A stretch of 64,000 bases of DNA from Antilocapra americana (taxonomy: Eukaryota; Chordata; Mammalia; Artiodactyla; Antilocapridae). Under the pieces are notes generated by a model that was not told the DNA's origin, did not search any database, and worked only from the letters and a program-made list of their open reading frames with translations. Of the stretch, positions 1 through 11,010 are shown one piece after another. The stretch spans positions 6,754,638 through 6,818,637 of the forward strand of contig ML660203.1 of the NCBI GenBank assembly GCA_007570785.1, written 5' to 3'. The position numbers and the translations under genes are program-made. How positions within the stretch are numbered: the first letter of the stretch is position 1; each line of letters opens with the position of its first letter.

Positions 1-152
1 CCCACATGCTGTGGAGGAACTAAGCCCATGTCACAGCTAGAGAGTCTGTGCACCATAGCAAAGGATTCTGAATGATGCAACAAAGATCCCACATATTGCA
101 ACTAAGACCTCACCAGGTCTTAGTTAACATAGTCAAATAAATAAATAAATAT
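1..152 (+). mobile_element. CHR (tRNA-Glu-type) SINE, 3' part
   Basis: The segment has the 'aactaagcccatg', 'gcaactaagacc' phrases and AAAT-repeat tail of the cetartiodactyl CHR SINE. The tRNA-like head is cut off by the window start. Confidence 0.8.
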
Positions 153-194
153 GCTGGTGGGTGGGAAGGATGGTGGGGAAAATGGAATAATAAC

Positions 195-418
195 AACAGC
201 AAAATGTTCTGGGTCCTCACTGTGTATCAGGCATTGTGCTAAACACTTTCATGAATTTCTCACTTTTCCTTAAACCCCAAGAGGTAATAAGAATTGTAAC
301 TATTTCCGCTTTCAAATAAGAAACTGAGGGTTAAAGAGGGGAGGATTCTCCAGAGGTCGTAAAGCTCAGGGCTGAGTAAGACAGGATAAAAACCCATGAG
401 TCTGACTCCAAGCCTGCA
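195..418 (+). mobile_element. MIR SINE
   Basis: It shows the MIR layout: 'cactgtgtatcaggcattgtgct', a 'gaaactgaggg' core, then a degraded 'aaagctcagggctgagtaag' tail and 'gtctgactccaagcc'. Confidence 0.75.
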
Positions 419-1599
419 ATCACTTCCCTAGTTCAAAACATCTTTGTTTTATAGACTTTTTCCAGTATTAGCCTGTGAGCAAATAGATGGGGTTTTTCTT
501 CATGCTGTATCCAGGAACCACTGCAAAGAACTAGCATTAAATGTAAGGTCATCTAGCTCTTTTGCTTTTTTCTTATAAACTGAAGAAACTTAAAAAAAAA
601 AAATCACCAAAAAAACGAGGAGGGATCTCTAGCTAGACTAGTGAATTCCACATGTAATTCAGGAGAGTTAAAAAAACAACAAAAAAAGACAATTTGAAAG
701 GTTTTATTTTGTTCATTCCATAAGAGAGGGCTGAATAAAAACTTAGATGGTAATTCAGTGAATAGTGCATTAAGTAGGACAGATTGCAATTCGGGGCAGC
801 ATAAGCCTGTTTGGGGGCTGCTAAAACAGATTCATCTCCAGACACACACAAGGAGGTGGTGTGTGTGGCATCAAGGTGCCATTTCTGCAGGGTTGTGTGT
901 GTGTTCCCCCTCCCTGAGCCACATCCTCACTTTAAATGTTAATCTGTCTTCAGAGTGCTACCAAATCACTACCTTGCCAGGTGCCTCTATCTTTCTCCAC
1001 AGGCAAGTCGCAAGCCTCCAAATGAGCGTGTGGATGCCACTTCTAATCTGCCCCTGACAGGCGGCCAGCTGCCCCTCGCTGATGGAAGGAGACAGTCATA
1101 AAAGAAGCTGCTATGAAACCAATAGGAATCCCTCTTTCCTTAATAAGCGGGGACATGGATCAGAACCCCAGCGGGGTCACTGTTACCGAGTGTAGTCATG
1201 GGCAGGGACTGCCCTGCCACTGAGAAAAGGCCAATTTCCTTTTTCCTTCCAGAATAAAGGGAGAGACAGGTAAGTGGAGAAGAAGGAGGCACAAATAGCC
1301 AAACAAAATCTTCTTCCGAGAGCTTCTGAAACAGGGCAGACTGTGAGAGAAGGAGACGAGGGACTGCAAGTCATTTTCAGCAGGGGAAACAGGCTGGAGA
1401 ATTAGTGAAAGGGATTTTTTTTCTTTTTTTTTCTGAGAATTTACAGCTAACTGATAGCAGCTCTGATAAAAATCCAAGGATATCAGGCCAGAGTTTGCAA
1501 AGAGAAAAGAGACTCTGTCAGGCCAGCCTTAACACACGGGCATGTACCACTCTAATAAAGCTGCCATGAAAACTAAAACACACACATATACACACCAGG

Positions 1600-1712
1600 T
1601 GAGGCGTTTCCCAAAGGAATGGAATTTGTGTGTGGCAGAGCTGGGATTTAAACCTGGGCTATATGATGCCAGGGTTCATGTTCCTTTTATGGTAGCATGA
1701 CGCCTCCATCAC
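1600..1712 (+). mobile_element. MIR SINE, 3' part
   Basis: It contains the typical 'ggcagagctgggatttaaac' phrase followed by a diverged 3' end. The 5' half is not recognisable. Confidence 0.6.
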
Positions 1713-1798
1713 AGGTGGTGTCACATCAACCAACTAAATGCACTAAAAACAAACAAGCAGCCTGCTAGACTACTCATTCACTGAATTTTGACAACATA

Positions 1799-2001
1799 TA
1801 TCTGTGGTAAAAAATCTGCCTGCCAATGCAGGAGATGAAAGAGGTATGGGTTTGATCCCTAGGTTGGGATGATCCCCTGGAATAGGAAGTGGCAACCTGC
1901 TCCAGTACTCCTGCCTGGAAAATCCCATGGACAGAGGAGCCTGGTGGGCTACAGTCCACGGGGTTGCAGAGTTGGACACGACTGAGCACACACACACTCT
2001 C
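1799..2001 (+). mobile_element. Bov-tA SINE
   Basis: The segment reads 'aatctgcctgccaatgcagg', 'gatcccctgga', 'cagaggagcctggtgggcta' and 'ggacacgactgagca'. The usual 'gcttcccaggtggc' head is missing, so it is 5' truncated. Confidence 0.9.
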
Positions 2002-2117
2002 CCAAGCCAGCCTTGAGAAAACCAGGGCTTCTGTGAAGTGCTGTGGGAGACACTGTGAGCCCCCTGAGAGAGGAGGACAGAGAGGACGAGAAAAGCAAAA
2101 CAGAGTGCTCAGGGCCA

Positions 2118-2315
2118 GGGACTCCCCTGGCGGTCCTGTGGAGTCTTCACTTTCCAATGCAGGGGGCACAGGTTCGATCCCTGGTCAGGGAGCTAGGATC
2201 CCACAGGTCTCATGGCCAAAGAAACCAACACATAAAACAGAAACAACACTGCAACAAATTCAATAAAGACTTTAAAAAAGGTCCACATTACAAAAATAAA
2301 ATCTTTAAAAGGAAA
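2118..2315 (+). mobile_element. CHR SINE with target-site duplication
   Basis: It has the 'gactcccctggcggtcc' head and 'ggttcgatccctggtcaggg' B-box region with an A-rich tail. It is flanked by 16-bp direct repeats, AGAGTGCTCAGGGCCA at 2102-2117 and AGAGTGCTCAAGGCCA at 2316-2331, with one mismatch. Confidence 0.9.
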
Positions 2316-3779
2316 AGAGTGCTCAAGGCCACACTGCTAGGGGAGAGGCAGGGAAGCCGGGCCAGGACTCACGCCTCCCGACTTCTCCTCTAACAGTAGA
2401 AAGGGAAGGGGGCAGACAGGGAGGCAAGAGAGAGCGGGCAGTGGGCACTTGGCTAAGTCTGCCTCTAGGAAAGAGGGAAGCAGGAGGGAAGGGAAAGCAC
2501 TCTCTATCCCCTCCCGCACCGGCTCTGGCTTCTTCCGTGTGCTGTAAGCTGTGGTCTGTTGCAAGCTGTGGTTTGCCAAATTCGTAGACTGAGAAGTTTG
2601 GGAACCACTGTTCAAGGAACAGCTGAGAAGAGCTCTCAGCAGGATTCCCTTTTTTTTCTGGCTTGCCCAGGAGCTTCCAGCATAGTTAGCAGAAGACCTG
2701 GCTGCAGTCTCACACTTCCACTAGCTACACAGCTTGGTAGGTGTGCTTTATGATCACGGACCCCACTCATCTGCTCCTGCGCTTTACCTCCTTTGTACAA
2801 ATCTATAAATGAGTATCAAATGCTACGGAAACTGTCAAAGTCTGTCTCGGCCATCAAGTCCTGTGGATACTGTTTCATTACAAGGAGTCTGTCTTTCTCT
2901 TTCCAGGATAAAGCTTGGGATGATTTAACTGTGGCAAAATTAGTATGCAATTTGTAAGTCATTACCGTGCAAAGTATGTGGCAAGAAGGCTTTATTGAAT
3001 AAACCTGCTGAGAATAATTTTCCCAGGAACTAAAAAAAGGAAAACCTCTCTCCAAGGCTCTTTCCTCCCTCTTTTAAAATCCCTGTCAGTACCTAAATAA
3101 TTATCTCTTATTTCTGATGTGCAGAAGCCTGGCCTCTCTGTACGATGAACCTGCGGAAGCCAGAAGAAACCCACAAGAAGTCAGGACATCTGCCCAACGA
3201 CAGGGACCTTGGCGCTTTCTGGGCTTCTTGTTGCTTGGGGAGTCAGGTGAAATCTGCTGAGACAAGCACCCTGGGTATTTACAGACCACAGAGAATGAGC
3301 TGCTCACTCCAAGAGTCTCAAGAATTACATGCCCTTTAAAAGTTCAGGTCAAATCTTGTTAACCAGGAAGCCCCAGGGTATGTTCAGATACTCTGTGGCC
3401 CTGGAGTCTCACGGATACCGAAAATAACATAAGAAAGCAGTGGACAACTGCCCAAGATGTGGAAGTCTTTGCTAGTTAACAGATTCTTGCAGTAACTGAG
3501 TCTGTATATAATACAATTACCAGTTTGTCCTGCAGACACTCCTAAATAAGAGGTTTTTAATATAGCTACAGTCATGCCATAGAATGTACACAGTTGTTGA
3601 AAATATTTTTTTGATGATAGGGCTATTCAGAGAAAATACAAATTAGGGTTAACAATGACAGTTTAGATATAATGTAGGAAACTCAGGACTCTCTATCTTC
3701 CTGATACCCATGGACAAATATTAATTTTAACTTATGAGCAGTTGTCTTTCATTTACTGCATGTTAATCACTAAGTAGGT

Positions 3780-4060
3780 CCTAAGAACATGATGAACAAG
3801 AGGGATGAAAGTCACAGAGAGAGAGAGTAAACAAATGTATAAAATAATTACAGGTCAGAAAGAAGCACTGGCAGGTGGGGGTTGCTGCTTCACATGTGGG
3901 GTGGCGGGGGAGGGTGGTGACTGAAAAGCTCTCTGAGGGGCTGACATTTAGGCTGAGACCTGAAGGTGGAAGGAGGCGCCAGCTTGAGAAGAGGCAGGAC
4001 AGAGGGAGAAGCAAAGACAGGAAGTTAAGGCACAGCAGCAGGAGAGGAAGGAGAAGTGGG
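3780..4060 (+). repeat. Old mammalian interspersed repeat, family unassigned
   Basis: It shares the wording 'gggctgacatttaggctgagacctgaagg...' and 'gagaagcaaagacagg' with several other stretches in the window (12925, 19880, 22005, 48065). I cannot name the family. It is not coding, although an ORF crosses it. Confidence 0.4.
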
Positions 4061-4559
4061 GGGTGCAGGGTGGGTCTGAGATCCCACAAAACCATGCAGC
4101 ACAAGGGAAGGAAGAAAATACATGTATGTGGAGGGCCAGTGGTAGAAACAGTCCTCACAGAGAAAAAAGGAAAGTTCTCTGGCAACTCTACATGCCAGGA
4201 CCTGTGGAAGCAGCTTTCATGTGTGTGGTATCTATGTCACTGAATTCTGAAACATGTAATTCCTCACACACCCACAGGTTGAGATGGACACCTCAAGAAA
4301 CAGAACACCAGAAAGGAAGAAAGAAAGCTGGAGAAGTGAGCCTGTTTGTCTGCAGCTGGAGACCTGAAGCAGCCTGGCTCTAAAGGCCACACTCTCCCAT
4401 CACACCTTCTGTTCCTAGAATATCACTTAACAGTCGCCCCCAAACTTAACTTGGCTTCCCACTGCCCCTGCTTTGCTCTTGTTCCTCTGCAGTCTGGAAA
4501 TGCCCTGTATGTCCCCTTCTAAGGTTCAGCTTGGCTTCTGCCTCACCCACAAAACTGTT

Positions 4560-5400
4560 CAGGGTGACTCGAGGTGCAGACGGCTCCCCTGCGCCCCGGA
4601 TTCGTCCAGCCCTCAGCAGCAGCAGCAGTGCTCCCTGGGTCCCTTCTTCTCTCGACACTCGAACCTATGCTCACCCCAGCCAGTGTCGAGCTTACAGTGC
4701 CTGCACAGAGCAGGTGCCCGAGAAACACGTGCCAGATGACGCGATTCTTTTTGGTGAATCTTGGCCAACTGTAAACCCGTGGGTGGCTGCACGGTGCCCA
4801 TGGCAGTCTGAAGTCTGCAGGGACAGCGGTGGCTCCGAGACACTCAGACTGTCAATACCTGACCCCCCTTCTCTTGGTCAATTTATTTAAGGTGTTTTTG
4901 TTGCAGGCCTGGCACAATATATGAGATATTTATTCCTTACAGATCTGATAGTCAACGTTATCAAGAGAAACAAGGATTCAATTCGGGTCAACAAATATTT
5001 GCTGAATTCCCAGTAGGTGCAGGACATTCAAGTTTAAAGGGAGTAGGGTGGAGTGACGCAACGGATGGTTTATGACTCACGGGAGAAGACTGCATGAAGG
5101 AGAGACAGGAGAGAGGTTGTTCGTTCCAAGTCCCTTTATACCTGGGGGCAGCTTCATCTGAGTGCTGGCAGAGCGCGCTGCTCACAAACGCACCCCTTGC
5201 CCCCAGCCCGCCAGGACTCTCTGAGCAGCCCCGAGGCTGCTGAGCACTGATAGCCCTGGAATGTTTGCCAGTGCCCGGCTGAACGGCCTTGGCCTCAAGG
5301 AGACAGATGTTTGTCAGGGAATGGCAGGGCCCCGCGCCTGTGGCACACGGAAGCACTGGGAACGCTGGGGAGAATGGCTGCAGCCATTACTCTCCATCAG
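4560..5400. other. CpG-retaining unique stretch
   Basis: Dispersed CpGs (for example around 4567-4605, 5170-5240 and 5330-5370) and GC-rich composition stand out from the AT-rich intron. No repeat family is recognised. It could be a regulatory element, but nothing in the sequence proves it. Confidence 0.3.
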
Positions 5401-5754
5401 TGCTAATCAATTTCGTACCCTCTTCAACGCTGATAATAGATAATCTTGTGGGAGGCAGGCCAAGTTTCTAGTAGCTCCATGCAAGCTGCTCCCTGATGCC
5501 CAACAGCTTACTCTGGTCTCTCTCAAAAAACAAAACAATACCCCCTCAAAAAGAAAACGAAAAAACAACAACAAGCAAAACCCAGAGCTTATTCCAGCTT
5601 CGCCTCAGACAAAGCACCTGATGGTGCCAATGCTCTGGTCTGCCTGGACAGCTCCTTCTGGGTTATCTGGGAAGGAGGATGCCCTTAGGAACAGGGCAGC
5701 CTGGCTTACTTAAGAGTTACACAGGAATTTCAAAGGAAGCTAGGAAAATCTAGT

Positions 5755-5865
5755 AACAGCAGCAGCTAAGTACTGAGCAAGGTGCTGACATACTTGATGC
5801 TTGGTCTTCACAACAGCACTGAAAGAGAGGTGTTATATACAGATGAGAACATCAAAGCTCAGAGA
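5755..5865 (+). mobile_element. MIR SINE, interrupted by a CHR SINE
   Basis: It has the MIR-like 'taagtactgagcaaggtgctgac' and 'agctcagagagg' phrases. The element seems to resume at 6113-6180 ('gggggaagtcacttgtcc') after the CHR insertion. Confidence 0.6.
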
Positions 5866-6112
5866 GGGGACTTCTCTGTAAGTCCAGTGTTTAAGAAGCT
5901 GCCTGCCAACATAGGAGACACGGGTTTGAACCCTGGTTCGGGAAGATCACACACGCCGTGGAGCAACGAAGCCTCTTGAGTCCAAGCTGTGCAACAAGAG
6001 AAGCCCCTACAATGAGAAGGCCTCACACTGCAATGAAGAGTAGCCCCAGCTCACCACAACCAGCCTGTGTGCAGCAACGGAGACACAGCACAACCAAAAA
6101 AAAAAAAAAAAA
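5866..6112 (+). mobile_element. CHR SINE, near full length
   Basis: It has the head 'ggggacttctctgtaagtcc' and tRNA-like 'ggtttgaaccctggttcggg', then the 'caacaagagaagcccc', 'gcaatgaagagtagcccc' body and a 17-A tail at 6096-6112. It is inserted in a MIR. Confidence 0.9.
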
Positions 6113-7937
6113 GAGCTGGGGGAAGTCACTTGTCCATTTTCAAAAAATGGCAGAGTTACCAAAGTATGTTCACTTGAACCCGAGGGAAAACATTAAGTTA
6201 ACATTTCATTAATGTTAATGAAAACATTAACCTGATAGACCCCTTTGCTGAAGCCACGTTATAGCTAAGAACCCAGGGCTACATGAGGCACGGTGACAAG
6301 GTGTGGCAAGGGGTGAGTGAGTCCGAGGTGGGTGCCTGCACTCAAATCCTAGTCCTCGGGCTCCCAGGTGTTCCTGCTACCAGCCCTGAAAATCTCCTTC
6401 AGCAGATAACTTGGGGGACGCCATCAGCGCTGGAGTTCTAGTTGTCCTGGGGCTGTCTCCCTACAAAAGTCTAGGGAAAGTTCAATCTGTTTCTAATTAC
6501 CGTTCAGTCTAAGAAAAAGAATACATTACTCTGGCATTTTAACAATCACTAAGTATCGACCATGTACAGGCTGCTGTAAAGGGAAGAAAAGATGGAAGAG
6601 GAAAGTTTAAGCAAAGAATAAAATAGAGGGGGTGATGTGTGTGGAATGAAAGGACCGTGTGTAGAATATGCTGGTATCTGAAGTCCAGACTCAGAATTTA
6701 GAGTCTCTGCCACTTGTCTTGAAGTAGTCTCATCATATAAAGAAGACAGTCATAGTCAATCAATCCACTCAATCAACAAACATCTGAGGACTCACCAGGT
6801 TTAGAGAGTACAAGGAAACCACAAGAATGATATACATGGTTACTATCTCCTGCTATTTATAAATGAAGGTATATTTTGTGAAAGGGAATGGGTAGCTAAG
6901 AAGGACACAGACAACAAGGTCACTGCCTTCCCCAAGCTCTAGTCTCTCACCCTGGCCTGAGGCACAGCTTGAGGGAAGATGCTTGTGTTATTCCCAATGC
7001 ACACAGCTCTGCCTCATGGCTGGCTTGCCCTAACAACACGGAAGGGGGTGCTGCGGAGGCGCGCTCTCCCACCAGAGAGGCTCCAAAGCCTCAAGTGTGT
7101 CTTTAAGGCAAGAAGAGTGAAAGAAGAGAGTGATATAGCAAACCAAGATCACAGAGAAAACGACTCTGAAAAAAGCAAAAAAAAAAAGGATCATTTTGTA
7201 ACCTGACCAAAGACTGAGGATGTCTGGTAGGGAAGAGAATACAGATCAGACATTAACCAATAGATCTGAAAACCTATCCAGATTAAAGAGACAGATGAGA
7301 AAGCTACCAAGGCCAGAGATGGCAGAGAACAAAATAGAAGGAGGTGAAAATACAGGAGGTAGGGTAACATCCTAGGTTGAGTCCAGCCCCTCAAGAAAGA
7401 CAGCTAGCAGGTTTCACCTCTCCCAGCAACCACCGCATCAGACAGTGAGGCTCAGTCACTGTGACGCAGTGTGCGGGCCGGGCCATAGAGCTCTGAGTCC
7501 CCTTCTCTAGGTCTCCAGGTTCCATCTGCAAATGCAGGAACTGGATTCAGGGACCTCCCAGTTTCCTTCCAGTGCCTCCCTATGACTACTGAAGCCAGCA
7601 AGTGTGTGTGCCAAGACACACGCTGCCAGTGTGGTACCACACTGTGCCCCGGTTAGGTTTTCATGGAGGAGCTCTTGTCAGGGGTACCTGAGCTACCACC
7701 CAGACTCCCAGGTCAGCCCTGGCTCTACCATACACCCCTGCCCTCTTCAATCCTGTTAGAAGAGCACTTATAACTGCTGGCAGACCATCCCCTGCTCAGG
7801 ATGACATGCTAGTTGGCACATGTGGGCAGATGGCACCTCTGTCCTGGCCTGTCCAGAGGGGAGATACGAGGTACACAAGGGACCCAAATGGAGTACAAGT
7901 CAAGAAGAGCTGGCAAGAGACGGGCAGGGATACATAC

Positions 7938-8018
7938 GTGCTTTTCCCCTTCAATTTTCTTGTCAGCCACCTGCACTGCATCCAGATATTTAAAATGCAA
8001 TTCCATCAGCCTGTCAAC
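7938..8018 (-). CDS. CTNNBL1: CTNNBL1 internal exon, 81 nt (about residues 438-464)
   Basis: Last visible exon in transcript order. A CTCTCTTTCAG acceptor precedes GTTGACAGG and a GTATGT donor follows the His codon. Twenty-seven whole codons read VDRLMELHFKYLDAVQ, then VADKKIEGEKH. It begins and ends in phase 0, so it is the only exon here whose skipping would keep the frame. By recalled human numbering the next exon starts at Asp465-Met466. Met466 is the residue I recall as changed (M466V) in a reported human immunodeficiency, so that codon would lie just outside this window. Confidence 0.96.
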
Positions 8019-8775
8019 CTGAAAGAGAGGTATTTCACAGGCATGAGTGAGAAGGGAAGAGAATACCAGGGCAAGAGAACAGTGGAGCTCCTATTCATCT
8101 CACTGTTGCTCCCCACAAAAGGAGAGCCCCTCTACCACTTCTCACTCTGTATCTGAGCTTTGCCTTGGAACACATCAGGAATGGATCAAACGGCTGGGGC
8201 AGAACAAAGCAAATGCTTAGCATGGATACTGAACACAGGGCCATTCCCAAAGGACACCATGTGTTCCCAGCCCTCCTAGGACTCCCCTGAATTCAAGTTG
8301 TTAAAAACAAATAAATCAATAAAAATTCAAGTCCCTTCTTGCAAAGAAGAGGAGGTTGAAGTTACATACTTGATATTCACTCAGAACTTTACCGAAACTT
8401 CTTTTTTTCAAACTGAAACCTTTCATGTTCAGATTCTGCCCCAGAGCTGATCTTTTTTTTAAAAAGGTCTGAGTAAAATCTCTTTAGTTGCTTTTGAGTG
8501 AGAACAGAGTGCAAGAAAAACTCCTTCAGCAACTTAAAAAAAGCCCTGACTTTTGCTTAGCAGTAACCTAAAAACCAGTTTCAAACTTCGCAAAAGTCAC
8601 TTCAAATATGGCCCAAGGAACACTCAGTAGGTTTGAAAAAGTTTCTGTTTTTTTTTTTTCCCCTTAGACTTCCAAGAGATTGAAGGAACACTGTGAAGCC
8701 AGCCTAGACTTCTGACCTCTTTTTACTGGGTTGGCACCACCACGGTTGTTGGTAACCCTGGAATTTACCCAGTGT

Positions 8776-8815
8776 GTGTTGAGTGTGTGTGCGTGTGCAT
8801 GTGTGTAGTATGTGT
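8776..8815. repeat. GT-rich simple repeat
   Basis: An imperfect GT run directly precedes the minus-strand Bov-tA copy, so it may be the expanded tail of that SINE. Confidence 0.7.
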
Positions 8816-8821
8816 CCGCAA

Positions 8822-9038
8822 GAGTACTCCCTCACTTAGCTGTGTCCAACTCTTTGCAACCCCACAGACTGTAGCCTGTCAGGCTCCTCTGTTCATGGGA
8901 TTCTCCTAGTAAGAATACTGGAGTGGGTTGCCATTTCCTCATCCAGGGGATCTTCCTGCCCAGGGACTGAAACAGCATCTCTTGTGTCTCCCGTATTGGC
9001 AGGTGGATTCTTTTATCACTGAGCCACCTGGGAAGCCT
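8822..9038 (-). mobile_element. Bov-tA SINE
   Basis: On the plus strand it reads 'gtgtccaactctttgcaacc', 'gagtgggttgccatttcctc', and ends 'gagccacctgggaagcc', the reverse complement of the SINE head. Confidence 0.9.
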
Positions 9039-9164
9039 GTTTATCCATGGGCTGGTATTAAGAATAGATGTTACTTCAACATGGCATCAGACAGTCAGGA
9101 AGACTGTGCCCAAACTTTCCCTGGTCAACCAAGGATGACCCTGAAATCTTACAGGTTTCAGTTT

Positions 9165-9335
9165 ATAAAGTATTCTCATATCCATTATTTCCTTAAACAT
9201 TAGAACCTGATAAGGTAGGCAGGGAAGATAGAGAGCAATCTTAATTTTAAAGATGAGGAAACTAACACATAGACATTAGATGATGTCACCAGCGTGTCAC
9301 GACTGCTAAGATGTTCTCTGTCCTAACCTAATGGC
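9165..9335 (+). mobile_element. MIR SINE
   Basis: It carries a diverged MIR core: 'cctgataaggtaggcaggg', then 'aaagatgaggaaactaacac' and 'gatgatgtcacc'. Confidence 0.55.
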
Positions 9336-9339
9336 CTTT

Positions 9340-9600
9340 TTTTTTTTCCAGACAACAGTTTCATTTATTTCTATTACTTGTATGGGAGCAAATGGTTTCA
9401 CTGCATGTTAAGAATTTTTAAAGCACTGACTTCATCTTTTCCTTTGCGTCTTAATGATCCATAATGGTACATTAGTGCATACAGAAATGGTTTCAAAATA
9501 TTTGGGGTTGGGGAAATTGCATTTGGAAATGAGAGGCAGGACAACCAGAAAACCCTCTGATACCCAGAGCAATGGGGCCCAGATGCTGGAGAAGACATTT
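9340..9600 (-). pseudogene. Possible retrocopy tail (poly(A) with upstream AATAAA)
   Basis: Read on the minus strand, AATAAATG (complement of 9360-9367) is followed 14-18 nt later by an 11-12 A run and then unrelated sequence. This is the arrangement of a reverse-transcribed mRNA 3' end. The upstream 200 nt contains a short open frame ending LKILNMQ that I do not recognise. No clear flanking duplication was found, so this is tentative. Confidence 0.3.
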
Positions 9601-9704
9601 TAGGGCAGGATCACTCTACCCAGCACTGCTCAGATTGCACTGGGGAGACTGCCCTTTTCTGCCCTTGGGTGCTGGCCCCATCTTACAGTCCACCAAGCGC
9701 CTAC

Positions 9705-9802
9705 CTTCTCACTGTCATTTTCAGTGAATTTATTCAGAAGCCGGGTCCGCTGCTGCCCTCTCAGGTTCCGCAGGAGGGAAGCGAGGATCGAACAGACATG
9801 CT
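9705..9802 (-). CDS. CTNNBL1: CTNNBL1 internal exon, 98 nt (about residues 405-437)
   Basis: The acceptor is CCCAACCCAG and the donor is GTAGGC. The first two bases (AG) complete the Glu codon begun in the exon at 45880. Thirty-two codons follow: HVCSILASLLRNLRGQQ, then RTRLLNKFTENDSEK, ending on a codon boundary. The arginine-rich RNLRGQQRTR stretch lies between two armadillo-type helices. A 98-nt exon is asymmetric, so skipping would shift the frame. Upstream lies the largest intron of the window (36,077 bp). Confidence 0.96.
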
Positions 9803-10759
9803 CTGGGTTGGGAAGCAGAAAAGAGAACATGCTGTGATCAGAGCAGTAATTATTACCTCTCTTCAAGCCTGATCTGGTTCTATTGAAGGAGGAATAAGTA
9901 GGCCTTCCCTGACTGCTGCTATTGATTAATAAGACAAGAACCTAAACTGTGTCAATGGAAAACTAAACTGATTTTCACAGACAGCACAAGAAATATATTC
10001 AAAGGGGATTACATCCCCAAGGACAACTTGAGCAACTGAATCAAAACTAAGTTAGAATTTCTGTTCTGTCTGGAATTAATTGAGTTCTATTGTCCACAAC
10101 AGAACCTCAAATTAATCCCCCCATTTACAGAAATAACCTGTGAACAGTGTATGAATACTAACCATGAGGGGAACAAATAAGACACGTTCTATCATATTCT
10201 CAAATTATCTTAAAACTTTCTAAGTTAATATCTCAGAATTAAATCAGAAATATGATGGGGTCCCAGAGCTATCACTTACATTCTGGTGCAGCTATAATCC
10301 TTACCTGTTTAAAGACAGCTGGATAGTAAGTACTTCAAAATGATAACTGTTTTTTTTCAGTTCACATAATCTATGGGCTTCTGAGATACTATTATTCTAG
10401 CCAGGGCAGAAGAGGGTAATTGAAGGGTATATTATAGGCTTCAGCTATTAAGAGGTTCTTTTTTTTTAAGAAGAATTTTTAAAAATCAAGAATAATGACC
10501 TTGAAAAGGAGATGGCAGAGAAACATTTATTTTGAAATAAGATGCCCACAGTGTGGGCAACAAATATTCTGTTTTGAAAACTGAGCAAAGAATACCTTCA
10601 GATGCCAAAGTTACCATGAGTTCTCAAAAAGTCATCTGATTATCAAAGTCACAAGGAAGAATTCTTATGGTAGCACAGATACAATTTTATATTTGTTTTT
10701 TCCCTCACTTATATCAGAAGCATTCCTCACTCATTTCCCCAGTCTCCTAATGTGAGAGT

Positions 10760-10824
10760 TATTCACCTTCTTCTAGCTACATTCACCTCCCTGGGCATCT
10801 CATCTACTCCCATAGCTTTAAAAA
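10760..10824 (+). mobile_element. L2 LINE, segment 1
   Basis: 'ctgggcatctcatctactcc' followed by 'catagctttaaaa' matches the L2 3' region. It continues after the Bov-tA insertion at 11011. Confidence 0.6.
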
Positions 10825-11010
10825 CCAGTTGCATCTGACTTTTTGTGACCCCACGAACTGTAGCCTGCCAGGCTCCTCTGTCCATGGGGTATTCCTAGGC
10901 ATTAACACTGGAGTGGGTTGCCACTTCCAGGGGATCTTCCTGACTCAGGGCTTGAACCGGCCTCTCTTGTGTCTCTTGCGTTGGCAGGCGGAGTCTTTAC
11001 CACTGCGCTG
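10825..11010 (-). mobile_element. Bov-tA SINE inserted in L2
   Basis: On the plus strand it shows 'ctgtagcctgccaggctcct', 'gagtgggttgccacttccag' and 'cagggcttgaaccggcctct'. The element's head ('ccacctgggaagc') is missing at the right end. Confidence 0.88.

Larger units (their letters stand above)
1..7937 (-). other. CTNNBL1: CTNNBL1 intron (5' part) after the 81-nt exon
   Basis: The intron starts with the GT donor at 7937-7936 and continues past position 1. Recognised content is listed separately (CHR, Bov-tA, MIR, one unassigned old repeat). I see no repeat family or gene in 421-1599, 2332-3779, 4061-5754 or 6181-7937. Of these, 4560-5400 is relatively GC- and CpG-rich, and 6540-6960 has weak similarity to the recurrent old repeat seen elsewhere. 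I found no match on the minus strand to the remaining C-terminal codons of CTNNBL1. Confidence 0.8.
8019..9704 (-). other. CTNNBL1: CTNNBL1 intron, 1,686 bp
   Basis: It runs from the donor at 9704 to the acceptor AG at 8020-8019. It holds a minus-strand Bov-tA SINE with a GT-rich tail, a MIR, and a possible minus-strand retrocopy tail at 9340-9600. Positions 8030-8775 show nothing recognisable apart from short T and A runs. Confidence 0.9.

Noticed and set aside
3875..4243. 122-codon Arg/Gly-rich frame
   Set aside because: It falls in the old interspersed repeat and purine-rich sequence. There is no conservation signal or start context.
5866..5960. tRNA-like A/B-box sequence that might be a tRNA gene
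   Set aside because: It is the tRNA-derived head of a CHR SINE, followed by the SINE body and poly(A). No cloverleaf with full acceptor stem could be formed by eye.
1..7900. Search for the C-terminal CTNNBL1 exons (DMVRRGEII to GLLENF)
   Set aside because: No minus-strand match was found, so these exons probably lie before the window.
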